NCBI GenBank assembly: GCA_947387485.1
Contig: CANDNT010000001.1
Span: 1,054,001-1,118,000, forward strand
Length of the DNA stretch: 64,000 nt
Direction of reading: 5' to 3'
Source: Aquimarina rhabdastrellae
GTDB lineage: Bacteria; Bacteroidota; Bacteroidia; Flavobacteriales; Flavobacteriaceae
Position numbers and translations under genes: made by a program. Numbering within the stretch: the first letter of the stretch is position 1; each line of letters begins with the position of its first letter. Of the stretch, positions 19,054 to 28,757 are shown piece after piece. The notes under the pieces were generated by a model. It did not search any database. It worked only from the letters and a program-made list of their open reading frames with translations, and was not told the origin of the DNA.

Positions 19054-21450
19054 ATGAAACTATTATATCGTCTTTGCATTTTTATATGTTGTTCACAATC
19101 GCTGTTTGCTCAAGAATACCTCATTACAGGTGCCGTTACTGGTACAACTAGATCTCCACTAGAAGAAGTGTTATTAACTGCTTTTGATGCTCAATCAAAT
19201 ACGTATTTAAAACATACCTATAGTGATGCTTCTGGAACATATAGCTTTACATTTTCTGATACTAATCCTGTGTATATCAAAGCTGATGCTTTAGGGTTTA
19301 AAAGTTATAAAAGCGACCATCTAGTTCCAGGTCAAGATATTCCGCATCTCATCACATTAGCGCCATTAGAAGAAGAACTAGATGAGATTGTTATATTACA
19401 AAAGAAAAAAATCGTTTCGCTTAAAGGTGACAAACTTATTTATGATGTTGAACAATCTGGAATAGGTGATGGTAATTCTGGACTAGAAGTAATTAGTAAA
19501 ATGCCAGGAATACGTCTTGATAAGGATGAGAATATCGTTTTTAGAGGTACACCAAATATGCAGGTAATGATAAACGGAAAGCGTTCTTTGCTAAAAGGTG
19601 AGCAACTCACTCAGTTTTTAAAAAGTATCGGTGGCGAAAATATCAAATCTATCGAAATCATTGCCAATCCGTCTGCTCGTTATGATGCCGAAGGTGTTGC
19701 TGGAGTTATAGATATTAAATTAAAAAAATCATACCAACAAGGACTTACCGGAAACATCAATACCTCTCTTGGTTATGGTGAGTTTCATAAAGGTTCTATT
19801 GGTGTAAATCTATACCAGCATACTAAAAAATGGAGTTTTAATGCTAGTGCAAAATACGGCAATTTCAATTCTGTTAACCATAGAGAAATCCTTCAAGATA
19901 TACATGACGGTGAAAACACAACACATCTGGATCAATCTAATGATTGGTTTCCTAAATCTTCTAACACAACTTTTTCTTTAGGTACAGAATATACTATAAA
20001 CGATAATAGTGCTATAGGTTCTTCATGGAATTATAATAATTATATCAGTGACGAAACTACCGAAGGTAGAACCAATGAGTTTGTCAATCAAGAATTTATA
20101 AGATATACTACTTTGGATATTGAAGGAGATATTAGAAATCACGACATCACAGGTAATTTGTATTATAATTTTACATCAGATAGTCTGGATACCGAACTGA
20201 ACGTGCAATTGAATTATGCACATTATAATAATAGTAAATCACGAACTACACTTAATCGTTATTTTAATGCTATCGATAATATTACTTATCAAAATGATTT
20301 TGAGCTGTTCCAAAATAACCCTGCCAAATATGATATTTTTACTTCTCAAATAGATTATAAAAAGAATTTCTTAAAAAAATTCACCTTAGAACTAGGTGCA
20401 AAATACAGCTATGTACATAATGATTATGATAATCAATATCAGATCTTAGCCGATGATCCTAGTAATATGATTGATATCCCTAATAATCATTTGCTATATT
20501 CCGAATCTATTGGAGCTGCTTATGGTATCTTATCATGGAATACCGACCGATGGAATATTCAAGGTGGTTTACGATCTGAGTATATCGATTATAAAACGAC
20601 ATCGATTACAGGAGGTTTGACAGCTACAGATAATTATATTGCTTTTTTCCCTTCTTTAAGTATCAGTCATAGTCTTGATAAACACAGTTTTCAAGCCTCT
20701 TATAGTAGACGTATAAACCGACCTCGATATTTAGACCTTAATCCATTTTATGAATATATAGATACTTATAATGTGTCTTTGGGGAATCCTAATTTACAGC
20801 CACAGTTTTCTAATGCATTTCAATTAACTTATATCTATAATCAAACAACATCGATTTCTGGGTATGCTAATTTTTCTAATGACGTCATTTATAATGTAAT
20901 TCGCTATGATCAAGAACTAGACATTACTACTATTTTTCAAGACAACATTGCAAGTTCTGTAACAACAGGAGCTTCTTTTTCTACAACTGTGGATCTTTTT
21001 GCTTGGTGGAATATCAATCTTAATGCTAATGCTTATTATAATCGTATTACTTCAGAAATTCCTAGTTTAACTTTTGATAATAAAGGTTATGGGGGAAATG
21101 CTGGAATAACCAATACACATAAACTTAAAAACGATTGGACGCTTTCTTGGGATACTTTTTATGATATTGGTGGTGTTTATGGTAATTATGATACACGTCC
21201 TTCTTATGACCTCTCGTTAAGCCTAAAAAAATGGTTCTTAGATAAAAAACTCAAAGTACAATTTAAGGCTAATAATGTGCTTAATCGTAGTTTCTTTCGC
21301 TCTTCAATTACTCAAAACAACGCAACAACGCATTGGGTTAATAAATGGGAAGCACGTAGATTCTATCTTACTGCTACTTATAATTTTGGATCAGGAAAAA
21401 AGAAGAGAGTAAAACAAGGTAATCTTAATGATGAAATAAATCGACTGTAA
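19054..21450 (+). CDS. TonB-dependent outer-membrane receptor-like beta-barrel protein
   Basis: A 798-residue outer-membrane protein. The signal peptide covers ~1-19 (SQSLFAQ). A carboxypeptidase-regulatory-like beta-sandwich at ~22-110 (LITGAVTGTTRSPLEEVLL) is followed by a plug domain (~115-225; VISKMPGIRLDKDENIVFRG, then NPSARYDAEGVAGVIDIKLK) and a C-terminal barrel of many strands ending FYLTATYNFGSGKKKR. This is the outer membrane beta-barrel family (PF14905 type) of Bacteroidetes, smaller than SusC. There is no SusD partner, so the substrate is open. It probably forms one transcript with the DUF5694 gene. Confidence 0.9.
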   Translation: MKLLYRLCIFICCSQSLFAQEYLITGAVTGTTRSPLEEVLLTAFDAQSNTYLKHTYSDASGTYSFTFSDTNPVYIKADALGFKSYKSDHLVPGQDIPHLITLAPLEEELDEIVILQKKKIVSLKGDKLIYDVEQSGIGDGNSGLEVISKMPGIRLDKDENIVFRGTPNMQVMINGKRSLLKGEQLTQFLKSIGGENIKSIEIIANPSARYDAEGVAGVIDIKLKKSYQQGLTGNINTSLGYGEFHKGSIGVNLYQHTKKWSFNASAKYGNFNSVNHREILQDIHDGENTTHLDQSNDWFPKSSNTTFSLGTEYTINDNSAIGSSWNYNNYISDETTEGRTNEFVNQEFIRYTTLDIEGDIRNHDITGNLYYNFTSDSLDTELNVQLNYAHYNNSKSRTTLNRYFNAIDNITYQNDFELFQNNPAKYDIFTSQIDYKKNFLKKFTLELGAKYSYVHNDYDNQYQILADDPSNMIDIPNNHLLYSESIGAAYGILSWNTDRWNIQGGLRSEYIDYKTTSITGGLTATDNYIAFFPSLSISHSLDKHSFQASYSRRINRPRYLDLNPFYEYIDTYNVSLGNPNLQPQFSNAFQLTYIYNQTTSISGYANFSNDVIYNVIRYDQELDITTIFQDNIASSVTTGASFSTTVDLFAWWNINLNANAYYNRITSEIPSLTFDNKGYGGNAGITNTHKLKNDWTLSWDTFYDIGGVYGNYDTRPSYDLSLSLKKWFLDKKLKVQFKANNVLNRSFFRSSITQNNATTHWVNKWEARRFYLTATYNFGSGKKKRVKQGNLNDEINRL

Positions 21451-21537
21451 AGACTGCATAAAGTCTTGCATATATTTAATTACAAGATAAGTCTATTTTA
21501 TTTTTGCAATATAATATTCATCAATAAAAAATATAAC

Positions 21538-23031
21538 ATGAAATTAATTGTAGCAAATGACACAAATCTAAAAGCAGTAATCAACGACAGGATTTACAAA
21601 ACCTTAATCATTCCAGAAGGACAAACAATCAAAATTGATACAGATATTTCTCCTAACATAGGAGCTTCTCAAGCTGTAACTTTATTTTTTGAGTGCGGTG
21701 CAAAAATTGCTTTTGAAGGTAACGGAAAGTTATTATGGCATGGTTTTATTCAAACCGAATTACCTTTTCAGCACATTTTTGATATCACCGCTTCTAATCA
21801 TCCAGAAACTACTTTACATGGTATTATAAAAAATCCTGAAATCCATATCGAATGGTTTGGTGGTAAAAGCTTACAACGAGGTAACACCATTATCGACTCT
21901 ACTCAAGCATTTAAAGCTGCTTTAGAATTAGGTAAAGCAGTAATGATAAGTCCCGAAGAATATAACGTAAGTAAACGATTTGTTGACGGAAAAGTGGTTC
22001 AGTTAAATACTGGATATTATTATATCAATGATACCTTAACAGTCCCTAGCGGTGTACAAATCAAAGGATATGGACCAACGAGAACTTTTTTAACCGATAG
22101 TAGCTCTGGAGGTTTAGACTATATGCTGTATTTTAGAAAAGATAATTCAGAAGGCGCTCCTTTTGGGAATTATATCAAAATTAATGAATTAACCATTGCT
22201 GGAAAAGGTTCAAATTCTGGAGAGCCGAGTTCTTGGACTACTGAAACTTTAATATCAGCTATAGAATGTACTTATGCTATTCATTTTGACAATTGTAGAT
22301 TTCAAGGAGGTAAAAACTTAATCCGATTAGAACGCTGTTTTGGTAATGTTAGTATCACTAATAGTCACTTAACTCTGGCTAGCCAAAGTATCTTGAATTT
22401 AATTTCTTGTCATGGTTTTAAAATGGATCATTGTCGCGTAGAGGCATGTAAAAACTTAGTTCCAGATACGCCATCTGCGGCTATTACGATTGGTACTGGA
22501 GGTAATCCTATTATCTTCTCTAATACGTTTTTTCAATTTAATTCGGGTTATGCTATCTGGTCTAATACAGCTAATCAAATCAATATCCAAGGTTGTTATT
22601 TTGAAGATAATTTCCATCATACCAGTAGAGCTGGTACAGATGAAAACGGAAATGCTATAACTGATAAAAATCCTATAGGAGCCCATGTATTATTAAAAAA
22701 TACTTCTCAAGCTAATATTCTTGGTAACTTATTTGCTCAAACGCGACCTAATGGACTTGAAAATTCTACTAATCCTCCTCAAAACTACGCGTTTAGAATA
22801 TTAAGTGAGGAAAAAGATATCTTATTGGATGTTAGAGGGAATAGAATTATAAACGCTAAACACTCTCCTGGTGCTATAGGAACTATGCAACCTTATATTC
22901 TAGGAGGAAATAAACGTATCAAAGGAGTTGGTTTACCATCTGCCGATGACAAAACTATTCTTGATTATCGTCAAGAATTAGAAACGTATATTCACGATAG
23001 CAATTATATTGATTTAGATCCTGAAAATTAA
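21538..23031 (+). CDS. Right-handed parallel beta-helix protein (pectate-lyase-superfamily-like)
   Basis: A 498-residue protein. I prefer the ATG at 21538 because the residues before it look non-coding and the leader is A/T-rich. The middle (~170-450) is a series of short beta-helix coils rich in Asn and Gly, for example CTYAIHFDNCRFQGG and ITNSHLTLASQSILNL. The segment VPSGVQIKGYGPTRTFL is typical of the pectate-lyase-3 / phage-tailspike-like N-terminal coil. No signal peptide is visible. It may bind or cleave a polysaccharide; no catalytic residues can be named. Confidence 0.75.
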   Translation: MKLIVANDTNLKAVINDRIYKTLIIPEGQTIKIDTDISPNIGASQAVTLFFECGAKIAFEGNGKLLWHGFIQTELPFQHIFDITASNHPETTLHGIIKNPEIHIEWFGGKSLQRGNTIIDSTQAFKAALELGKAVMISPEEYNVSKRFVDGKVVQLNTGYYYINDTLTVPSGVQIKGYGPTRTFLTDSSSGGLDYMLYFRKDNSEGAPFGNYIKINELTIAGKGSNSGEPSSWTTETLISAIECTYAIHFDNCRFQGGKNLIRLERCFGNVSITNSHLTLASQSILNLISCHGFKMDHCRVEACKNLVPDTPSAAITIGTGGNPIIFSNTFFQFNSGYAIWSNTANQINIQGCYFEDNFHHTSRAGTDENGNAITDKNPIGAHVLLKNTSQANILGNLFAQTRPNGLENSTNPPQNYAFRILSEEKDILLDVRGNRIINAKHSPGAIGTMQPYILGGNKRIKGVGLPSADDKTILDYRQELETYIHDSNYIDLDPEN

Positions 23032-23040
23032 TACTTGTTT

Positions 23041-23817
23041 TTATAAGCTTCTAAAATAACTAAACGCTTTTGTCAATCGAGATCCATACCAAGAGAAATA
23101 TTCTCCGTCTACTAATTGGATATCAATTGATGGAAGCGTTTGCTTTATTTCTTCGATATGCATTTCTTTAAAAGGATATGGCTCCGACGATAATAAAATG
23201 GTATCTACTGCTCTTTCTTTTAAATCTTCTAAGGTTATCACGGGATATCGTTCTTGATCCTTAAAAACGTTCTCAAATCTATTAATCGTTAATAGATGAT
23301 CTATAAAAGTAGTATTACCAGCTACCATCCACGGATTTCTCCAGATACAATAGGCTACTCTTTTTATAGGTCGTTGTGTTATCGATTTTGTAAAATCTTG
23401 ATATTCGCTTATAATTTTATTCTTGATAACAGTTGCTTGCTGTTCTCGATCAAAAAGAAGTCCGTATTGCGTTATCAATGTAATGGCATCATCAATAGTA
23501 TACATATCAGATACGTGAACTGTAAAATCTTTTTCTAGTTGTGTTACAATCTCCCTAGTATTCTCTTCTTTGTTACATAAAATAATATCAGGTTGTAATG
23601 CTTGTATACGATCGTATTTAACTTCTTTGGTCCCTCCTACTATTTTTTTTGCTTTTCTTAAATGTTCCGGGTGCACACAAAACTTAGTAATTCCTACTAA
23701 TTCTTCTTCTAATCCTAAATCTACTAGTAATTCGGTTTGTGATGGTACCAAAGAAACAATCCTTTTGGGGATTTGTGCTAGTTTAATCTTTCTATGTAAT
23801 TGATCTTCTAAATACAT
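23041..23817 (-). CDS. Helical-backbone metal-receptor protein (BtuF-like), no signal peptide
   Basis: A 258-residue protein of the periplasmic-binding-protein fold used for corrinoids and ferric siderophores (RIVSLVPSQTELLVDLGLEEELVGIT, then LQPDIILCNKEENT). CIWRNPWMVAGNTTFIDHLL is the typical second-lobe motif. The usual signal peptide is missing; the coding region starts directly with MYLEDQLHRKIKL. Such leaderless forms are common in Flavobacteriia and may be cytoplasmic. No permease or ATPase gene is adjacent. With icmF in the window, a corrinoid link is possible but unproven. Confidence 0.85.
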   Translation of the reverse strand: MYLEDQLHRKIKLAQIPKRIVSLVPSQTELLVDLGLEEELVGITKFCVHPEHLRKAKKIVGGTKEVKYDRIQALQPDIILCNKEENTREIVTQLEKDFTVHVSDMYTIDDAITLITQYGLLFDREQQATVIKNKIISEYQDFTKSITQRPIKRVAYCIWRNPWMVAGNTTFIDHLLTINRFENVFKDQERYPVITLEDLKERAVDTILLSSEPYPFKEMHIEEIKQTLPSIDIQLVDGEYFSWYGSRLTKAFSYFRSL

Positions 23818-23870
23818 TTACTATTACATTACAACAAACTTATAAAACACTCAAAATTAATAACTTAAAC

Positions 23871-23885
23871 TATGGTTTTTCCGCA
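23871..23885. promoter_or_regulatory. Inverted-repeat operator-like site (TATGG-N5-CCGCA)
   Basis: TATGGTTTTTCCGCA is the same type of site as those at 9071, 9113 and 49777. It lies 54 bp upstream of the minus-strand gene ending at 23817 and 50 bp upstream of a small plus-strand reading frame. Confidence 0.45.
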
Positions 23886-23934
23886 TTTTTTTTATTAAAT
23901 TTAAGTAATCATAAACATATAAAACATTATTACT

Positions 23935-24051
23935 ATGGAAACACTTTTACTTAAAATTTTACCAATAGCTATTATTAGCTTTATTGTCTTCAGTATTATT
24001 AGAGGTTTAATTGGGTATGCAAAATACGTTTTAAATTCATACAACCATTAA
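23935..24051 (+). CDS. Small single-pass membrane peptide (38 aa)
   Basis: An ATG-initiated frame encodes 38 residues: a short start (METLLLK), a hydrophobic helix (ILPIAIISFIVFSIIRGLIG), and a polar tail ending NSYNH. It ends 19 bases before a strong terminator and has an A/T-rich leader. The compact layout between operator-like site and terminator supports a real small membrane protein. Its function is unknown. Confidence 0.55.
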   Translation: METLLLKILPIAIISFIVFSIIRGLIGYAKYVLNSYNH

Positions 24052-24070
24052 ACTAATATTCTGTAAAAAG

Positions 24071-24110
24071 AATAAGGGATTTGAAGTTAGATTTCAAATC
24101 CCTTATTTTT
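24071..24110. terminator. Bidirectional terminator between small membrane gene and pyrF
   Basis: AATAAGGGATTTGAA and TTCAAATCCCTTATT form a perfect 15-bp stem around a 7-nt loop with a following T run. It is placed between convergent genes. Confidence 0.92.
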
Positions 24111-24920
24111 TTATATTAATGCTGCCATTTGTTCTTGTAGCTCTTTTGCTTTGTCCACTGCTGCTTCGGCAAAATCTTTATCGTTAGAAGCATATAAAAT
24201 CCCTCTAGAAGAGTTGATTAATAATCCTATCTGGTCATTTAATCCATATTTACATACTTCGGCTAGACTTCCGCCTTGAGCGCCTACTCCTGGAACTAAT
24301 AAGAAACTATCTGGTATTATTTTTCTAATATCGCCTATGTATTCTGCTTTGGTCGCTCCTACTACATACATCAATTGCGAAGCATTTTCCCATGTTTTTG
24401 AAGTTTTTAAAACTTCTTTATACAATTCTTCACCATTTACAGTTTGCGTCTGAAAATCAAAAGCACCTTGATTAGACGTTAAGGCCAATAAAATGGTATG
24501 CTTATCTTTAAAAGCTAAGAATGGTTCTACAGAATCTTTACCCATATAAGGTGCTACTGTAACCGAATCAAATGCCAAATCTTCAAAAAAAGCTTTGGCA
24601 TACATACTACTGGTATTTCCTATATCTCCGCGTTTTGCATCTGCAATAGTAAAGATCTCAGGATACTTTGTATTAAGGTACTGTATCGTCTTTTCTAACG
24701 ATTTCCATCCTTTGATACCATAAGCCTCATAAAAAGCGGTATTAGGTTTATACGCTACAGCGAGATGATGTGTTGCATCGATAATAGCTTTATTGAACTC
24801 AAAAATAGGGTCTTCGCATGCCAATAAGTGCTTAGGAATCTTATTAAGATCCACATCTAAACCTATACATAAGAAAGATTTTTTCTTTTTGATTTGTTCA
24901 ACAAGGTGTTGTGTTGTCAT
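24111..24920 (-). CDS. pyrF: Orotidine-5'-phosphate decarboxylase
   Basis: A 269-residue enzyme that converts OMP to UMP in pyrimidine synthesis. The catalytic D-x-K-x-x-D motif is in [15 protein letters not shown], and [12 protein letters not shown] holds the first conserved Asp. It belongs to the longer PyrF subfamily (type 2, about 270 residues, with the SMYAKAFF segment), which is usual in Bacteroidetes. It follows the saccharopine-dehydrogenase-like gene after 23 nt and may be cotranscribed with it. Confidence 0.95.
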   Translation of the reverse strand: MTTQHLVEQIKKKKSFLCIGLDVDLNKIPKHLLACEDPIFEFNKAIIDATHHLAVAYKPNTAFYEAYGIKGWKSLEKTIQYLNTKYPEIFTIADAKRGDIGNTSSMYAKAFFEDLAFDSVTVAPYMGKDSVEPFLAFKDKHTILLALTSNQGAFDFQTQTVNGEELYKEVLKTSKTWENASQLMYVVGATKAEYIGDIRKIIPDSFLLVPGVGAQGGSLAEVCKYGLNDQIGLLINSSRGILYASNDKDFAEAAVDKAKELQEQMAALI

Positions 24921-24943
24921 AATAGTGTGTGTTATCGTATCAC

Positions 24944-26152
24944 TTATTCTTTTCCATCTACATAATCTTGTAAATAGGCATAACGCTCGGTTAATTTCCC
25001 ATCTTTGGTCATGCGAGCACGCTCTAAAATTCCGTTTGCATCTCCATCAAAAAATGCTGGAATCACATGATTTAAAAACATTTCTCCAAAACCTTCACTT
25101 GCATCCTTAGGTAATTCGCAAGGCAAATTATCTACCGCCATTACTACAATTGCTTTTGGATCTTTATAATCGATTTCGCTTTCTGTTACTGGATCATATC
25201 CATAAATAGGATCTGCAATAGTAGAAGGACGTATAGTACACGCTACTGGCCCATCAATATCACAAGATACATCTGCTACAATCTTAATATTAAAAGTATC
25301 AGATTTAGCATCTTCTCTAGTAAAAATATACGGTGCTCCATCTCCATAAAAGTGACCTGCGATATAATAATCTGTTACCGCTGCAAAACGCATAAAATCA
25401 CTTTCGTAAGCCTCTGGATTATTATAAAAATCTTTTTTATCGATCACCTGTCCATCTTTGCGCTTATTGTATTCTAGCACATCGATATTCACATATACAG
25501 GCTCATCAAAAGTTTGTGTCAAATACTCCTCTACCGTTACTTCTTTTATTTTAAGGTGATCCAAGATTTCTTTTGCTCCTTGTCCTACTTTACCTTTACC
25601 TGTTAATACAATCCTGATATTAGGTAAATTAAGTTTATCTAACTCTTGCTCCATTGCAGCTTTATCTACAAGAGATTCTGCTTTAGGTAATGAAAAAATG
25701 CCTTCTTTAAGCCCTAATGCTCTAAATCCATTATAAGCTCCCACAATACCTGCATAACGTCCAAAACCGATTAAACGCATTCCTTTTTCATTGACAATCA
25801 CTTCGTGGTCGTATAATTCGATATTTTTTTCTAAAATAGCACGAAGTAAATCACGATTATATGGTTGTTTTTTGATGGTATGCGAAAAGAAGAAGTATTT
25901 TTTATTAGGAATCAATGCCGAAATTGGCACTTCTTTTACTCCTAATAATACTTCGCTATCGGCTATCGTATCAACCACCTCAAAACCAGCATCTTTATAC
26001 TCTTGATCTGTAAAAACTCTAATAGGAGAAGTTTCTACTTTAATTGATGTATCAGGAAATTGTTTAGTTATATTTTGTAAGCCTTCTGGCGAAAAAACAA
26101 CACGACGATCTGGCGGTGTTTTACGTTCTTGTATTATGGCGAAAGTTGTCAT
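24944..26152 (-). CDS. Saccharopine-dehydrogenase-like / alanine-dehydrogenase-family oxidoreductase
   Basis: A 402-residue NAD(P)-dependent enzyme. The N-terminal AlaDH/PNT-like domain starts [20 protein letters not shown] and includes [17 protein letters not shown]. The Rossmann part is at ~165-260 ([19 protein letters not shown]). [20 protein letters not shown] is typical of the L-lysine-forming saccharopine dehydrogenase/LYS1-like group. The real substrate in Bacteroidetes, which make lysine by the diaminopimelate route (lysA is in this window), is uncertain, so saccharopine cleavage should not be assumed. Confidence 0.82.
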   Translation of the reverse strand: MTTFAIIQERKTPPDRRVVFSPEGLQNITKQFPDTSIKVETSPIRVFTDQEYKDAGFEVVDTIADSEVLLGVKEVPISALIPNKKYFFFSHTIKKQPYNRDLLRAILEKNIELYDHEVIVNEKGMRLIGFGRYAGIVGAYNGFRALGLKEGIFSLPKAESLVDKAAMEQELDKLNLPNIRIVLTGKGKVGQGAKEILDHLKIKEVTVEEYLTQTFDEPVYVNIDVLEYNKRKDGQVIDKKDFYNNPEAYESDFMRFAAVTDYYIAGHFYGDGAPYIFTREDAKSDTFNIKIVADVSCDIDGPVACTIRPSTIADPIYGYDPVTESEIDYKDPKAIVVMAVDNLPCELPKDASEGFGEMFLNHVIPAFFDGDANGILERARMTKDGKLTERYAYLQDYVDGKE

Positions 26153-26210
26153 TTAGATTTTGGTATATATTTTGTTTTAAAAAATGAGGTAAAGATATAA
26201 TAAATATGAT

Positions 26211-26218
26211 TATCTTTG
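26211..26218 (+). promoter_or_regulatory. -7 box of the tmRNA promoter
   Basis: TATCTTTG matches TAnnTTTG 43 bases before the mature tmRNA 5' end. No convincing TTTG element is seen at the usual distance. Confidence 0.5.
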
Positions 26219-26261
26219 CCGACCAATTCTTACTGAAAGATTGGAATTATCATGACAACTT

Positions 26262-26661
26262 GGGGTCGACTGGTTTTGACAGCGAGATTAATAGAATGGT
26301 AAGCACGTCGAGCGCTGAGATACAGCTCGTAAATATCATATTTCAACTTTTTTAAACGGCGAGAATAACTACGCTCTAGCTGCATAATCCGAATCATAGT
26401 AGGATAGTGCCTCGGTCTACAAGGTAGACAAGCAGAATACCTCCCAACAGCCTTGGTTTACGGCGATTGACATAGAGGTATCGTAAAAGTAAACATAGAA
26501 ATCACAGTGTCTTGATGTGATTTTGAAACCTTAATGAGACTAAGCTCTAGGTTGGCTGTTTTTGGTCGCTCCTAAGGTCGAAAATTTAAACAAAAACTAA
26601 GCGTGTAGAAAGCTGTTTTGTTACTTGTTTGGACGAGGGTTCGAATCCCTCCGACTCCACA
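26262..26661 (+). ncRNA. ssrA: Transfer-messenger RNA (tmRNA)
   Basis: The 5' end GGGGTCGACTGG and the 3' end CGACTCC pair as a tRNA-like acceptor stem, and GGTTCGAATCC near the 3' end is the T-arm. The tag frame at 26358-26387 reads GENNYALAA and then TAA, the tag typical of flavobacteria. The RNA rescues stalled ribosomes with SmpB and marks the protein for degradation. The 3' CCA is not encoded in full (the genome reads ACA). Several pseudoknot-forming segments lie in the middle. The length is close to 400 nt. Confidence 0.97.
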
Positions 26662-26672
26662 AGAATATAAGT

Positions 26673-26698
26673 AAACCCTTGATTTATCGAGGGTTTTT
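26673..26698 (+). terminator. Terminator of tmRNA
   Basis: AAACCCTTGA-TTTA-TCGAGGGTTT with a short T run starts 12 bases after the tmRNA 3' end. Confidence 0.85.
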
Positions 26699-26804
26699 GT
26701 TTTTAAGGGGAAAGAATAGGGGAATATAATTTTACATCATTAGTTAATTTAATAGTATATTTTATTTAGTTTTAGGTTTATAATATCTAATCTATCATTA
26801 AATC

Positions 26805-27149
26805 ATGAAACTATATACATATTGCAAACATTGTAAAGAAGAAATAAATGTTACCACTAAAGCTTCCGATAGAGGAAGTCTACAAATGAAACACGGAGAT
26901 CACCTTGATTTGAAATGCGAAGAATGTAACGGCATGAATAATAAACATGTTAATGATATCAAAGCCGAAATAAAATACTCTTCTTTATTTGTTGCTTTAG
27001 GCATTAGTATTCTCGTTACTTTAATTTTATGGTTTTTTATTGGTGCAATTAGTACTCTATCCTTAAGTATACCTCTCTTGTATTGGAAAATTCAATCTGA
27101 TACTATTCATAAGTTTAATTCTTATATGGTACGTAGAAAACCTATCTAA
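26805..27149 (+). CDS. Hypothetical membrane protein with N-terminal zinc-ribbon-like motif
   Basis: A 114-residue protein. The first ~45 residues have two C-x-x-C pairs (CKHC at 7-10 and CEEC near 43), a likely zinc ribbon. Two hydrophobic segments follow (~62-82 and ~85-97), then a basic tail (MVRRKPI). A cytosolic zinc domain anchored in the inner membrane is the simplest reading. It is a single gene facing a convergent minus-strand gene across a shared terminator. I do not recognise a named family. Confidence 0.65.
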   Translation: MKLYTYCKHCKEEINVTTKASDRGSLQMKHGDHLDLKCEECNGMNNKHVNDIKAEIKYSSLFVALGISILVTLILWFFIGAISTLSLSIPLLYWKIQSDTIHKFNSYMVRRKPI

Positions 27150-27182
27150 TTCTTATAGAATTTCTTATTTAAAAAATATAAT

Positions 27183-27229
27183 TAATATATAAAGGAGAAT
27201 AATCTGAGATTACTCTCCTTTATATATTG
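27183..27229. terminator. Bidirectional terminator between convergent small genes
   Basis: AATATATAAAGGAGA and TCTCCTTTATATATT form a perfect outer stem, with an inner TAATC/GATTA stem continuing the hairpin. Confidence 0.85.
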
Positions 27230-27250
27230 ATAGTAATTATGCATATTTAA

Positions 27251-27475
27251 CTACCATATCTTTAAATAGACATGTCCTTTTTCGTCAGCTTCTATTTTGA
27301 CACGAAAAGCCCCTAGAGAGTTTAATACATGTATAGCTTCAAAACTTTTTTCATGTTTATTATAACATCGTATATGATCGTCTCTTCTATCTATAATAAT
27401 TCCTCCAGAATGGTATGCTGTAGTGTTTTCTAAAATTGTTGTAATAAGTTCGGTTTTGTTTTTTAATTTGTTCAT
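27251..27475 (-). CDS. Hypothetical protein (74 aa)
   Basis: A short basic protein with an N-terminal helix (MNKLKNKTELITTIL) and then beta-rich sequence with IDRRDDHIRCY and a C-terminal AFRVKIEADEKGHVYLKIW. I chose the ATG at 27475. The frame is also open upstream from a TTG at 27526 next to an AGGAG-like stretch, giving 91 residues. Its shape is like a small beta-hairpin domain, but I do not recognise it. Confidence 0.5.
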   Translation of the reverse strand: MNKLKNKTELITTILENTTAYHSGGIIIDRRDDHIRCYNKHEKSFEAIHVLNSLGAFRVKIEADEKGHVYLKIW

Positions 27476-27526
27476 TGCTCTAGATTTAAGGTTTGTATAT
27501 CGTATAGAGCAATTTTCACTCCTCAA

Positions 27527-27961
27527 TTTTTTTTAACTTAAAAATAGAAGTAAAACAGTGCAGTTTTTTAACATAAAAACAAAGTTAATCATCTCTATAT
27601 CAAAAGCTATTATCTTAATATGTTAAATTTCTGTAGTTGCAGTTTTTTTTTAGTTTTTAGGTATATTTTCAATCTTTTTCTCCTCTTTTATTTTTGTTTT
27701 CAAGTGGTATTATTCACTAAATAAGACCATCATTAAATCATCACTTAGTCTTACTAAAAACAGTATAAAATTGTACCCTTAACATGACCTTTCTAACATT
27801 ATCTCATCTATTATAGATAAAGTTCTTTTGTGAACTCTATTATGTTTCACATACTAAAAAGTGTTCTGAATAAAAAAACATCTTTTTACCCTAAAAAACA
27901 CAAAACACTGATAATCAAATATTTTTAACATCAAAAAGCATATATAAGTCAAAAAAAGGAT
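27527..27961. other. A/T-rich intergenic DNA without recognised genes
   Basis: No open frame of useful length and no strong hairpin with a T run was found in this stretch before the candidate small RNA. Confidence 0.5.
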
Positions 27962-27969
27962 TATATTTG
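27962..27969 (+). promoter_or_regulatory. -7 box for candidate small RNA
   Basis: TATATTTG fits TAnnTTTG exactly. No clear TTTG is seen at -33 (ATTTTTAACA is there instead). Transcription would begin near 27975. Confidence 0.45.
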
Positions 27970-27974
27970 CATAT

Positions 27975-28148
27975 ATTACTCCACTATCCTTATTCTAATT
28001 ATTCCGCGTATAGCATTGATATTTGCTATCATTTTGATGTGCCGTCATTACCTAAGCATGACACATAGTAACCCCCTTATATTCACCCCCATTTACGGGT
28101 GCCTATCGATATAGTTGATATATTATATAGGATAGGCATCTTTTTTTT
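27975..28148 (+). ncRNA. Candidate structured small RNA (~170 nt)
   Basis: In a 1.2-kb gap between genes, a TAnnTTTG box is followed by sequence that is visibly less A/T-rich and has four hairpins: ATAGCA/TGCTAT (28010-28029), GTCAT/ATGAC (28044-28062), CACCC/GGGTG (28084-28101), and TGCCTATC/GATAGGCA (28100-28138). The last is followed by eight T's, which makes it a good terminator. CTATCC near the 5' end (27984-27989) could pair instead with GGATAG of the terminator stem. A 6S-like RNA is one possibility, but I cannot identify the class. Confidence 0.5.
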
Positions 28149-28757
28149 GATCTAAAATTAACTGTTATATCACATCTATATCTAATATAAAATAAGTCAA
28201 AAGCTATTTTTGTGTCCTTAATTCTGGTATAATCTAAAATATAAAAAGGAGTTTAGTTACTTTGGCATACTCAGTGAACCAAACAAGCTCAATGACTAGT
28301 GCAATTCAAAATGTAAAGTACTGAATGTAAAATATAAAAGTGTTATAGTTGTTGAGTTTATTCGTTAATGAGTCTTTGAGTTTGTCAGTTTATGATTAAA
28401 AATAATTCATACAACTTTTGTGATTGCCCCTATAAACATTAAAGGATTGTTTTAATTACGTGGGATAACTCTTGAGTTTATTTAAGATCGACCTTCGATT
28501 CGATATACTACTTTTATTATTTCCTTATCTCGACTTTTTTATAACATCGATGAAAGCTTTCTTATGTATTTACGACATAGCTATTAAAGGTTATAGTTAT
28601 AAAAAACAAAACCCACCCTTATGACTAAGGATGGGAAAAAAATTGCTATGAAAAAGAAAAATTATCACTAAATGCGCTAGTGATTTTTCAAATATACACA
28701 AATTTACTTAATTAAAAGTTAATCCCCTTTAATGCTTAGTAAAATTTGGTATTTTAT
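28149..28757. other. Intergenic DNA downstream of dnaJ
   Basis: No gene is visible. It holds a hairpin ATCACTA/TAGTGAT at 28664-28684 and the probable dnaJ terminator at 28602-28635. Confidence 0.5.
28602..28635 (-). terminator. Probable terminator of the dnaJ transcript
   Basis: Read on the minus strand, CCCATCCTTA-GTCA-TAAGGGTGGG (one mismatch) is followed by TTTTGTTTTTT. Confidence 0.7.
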
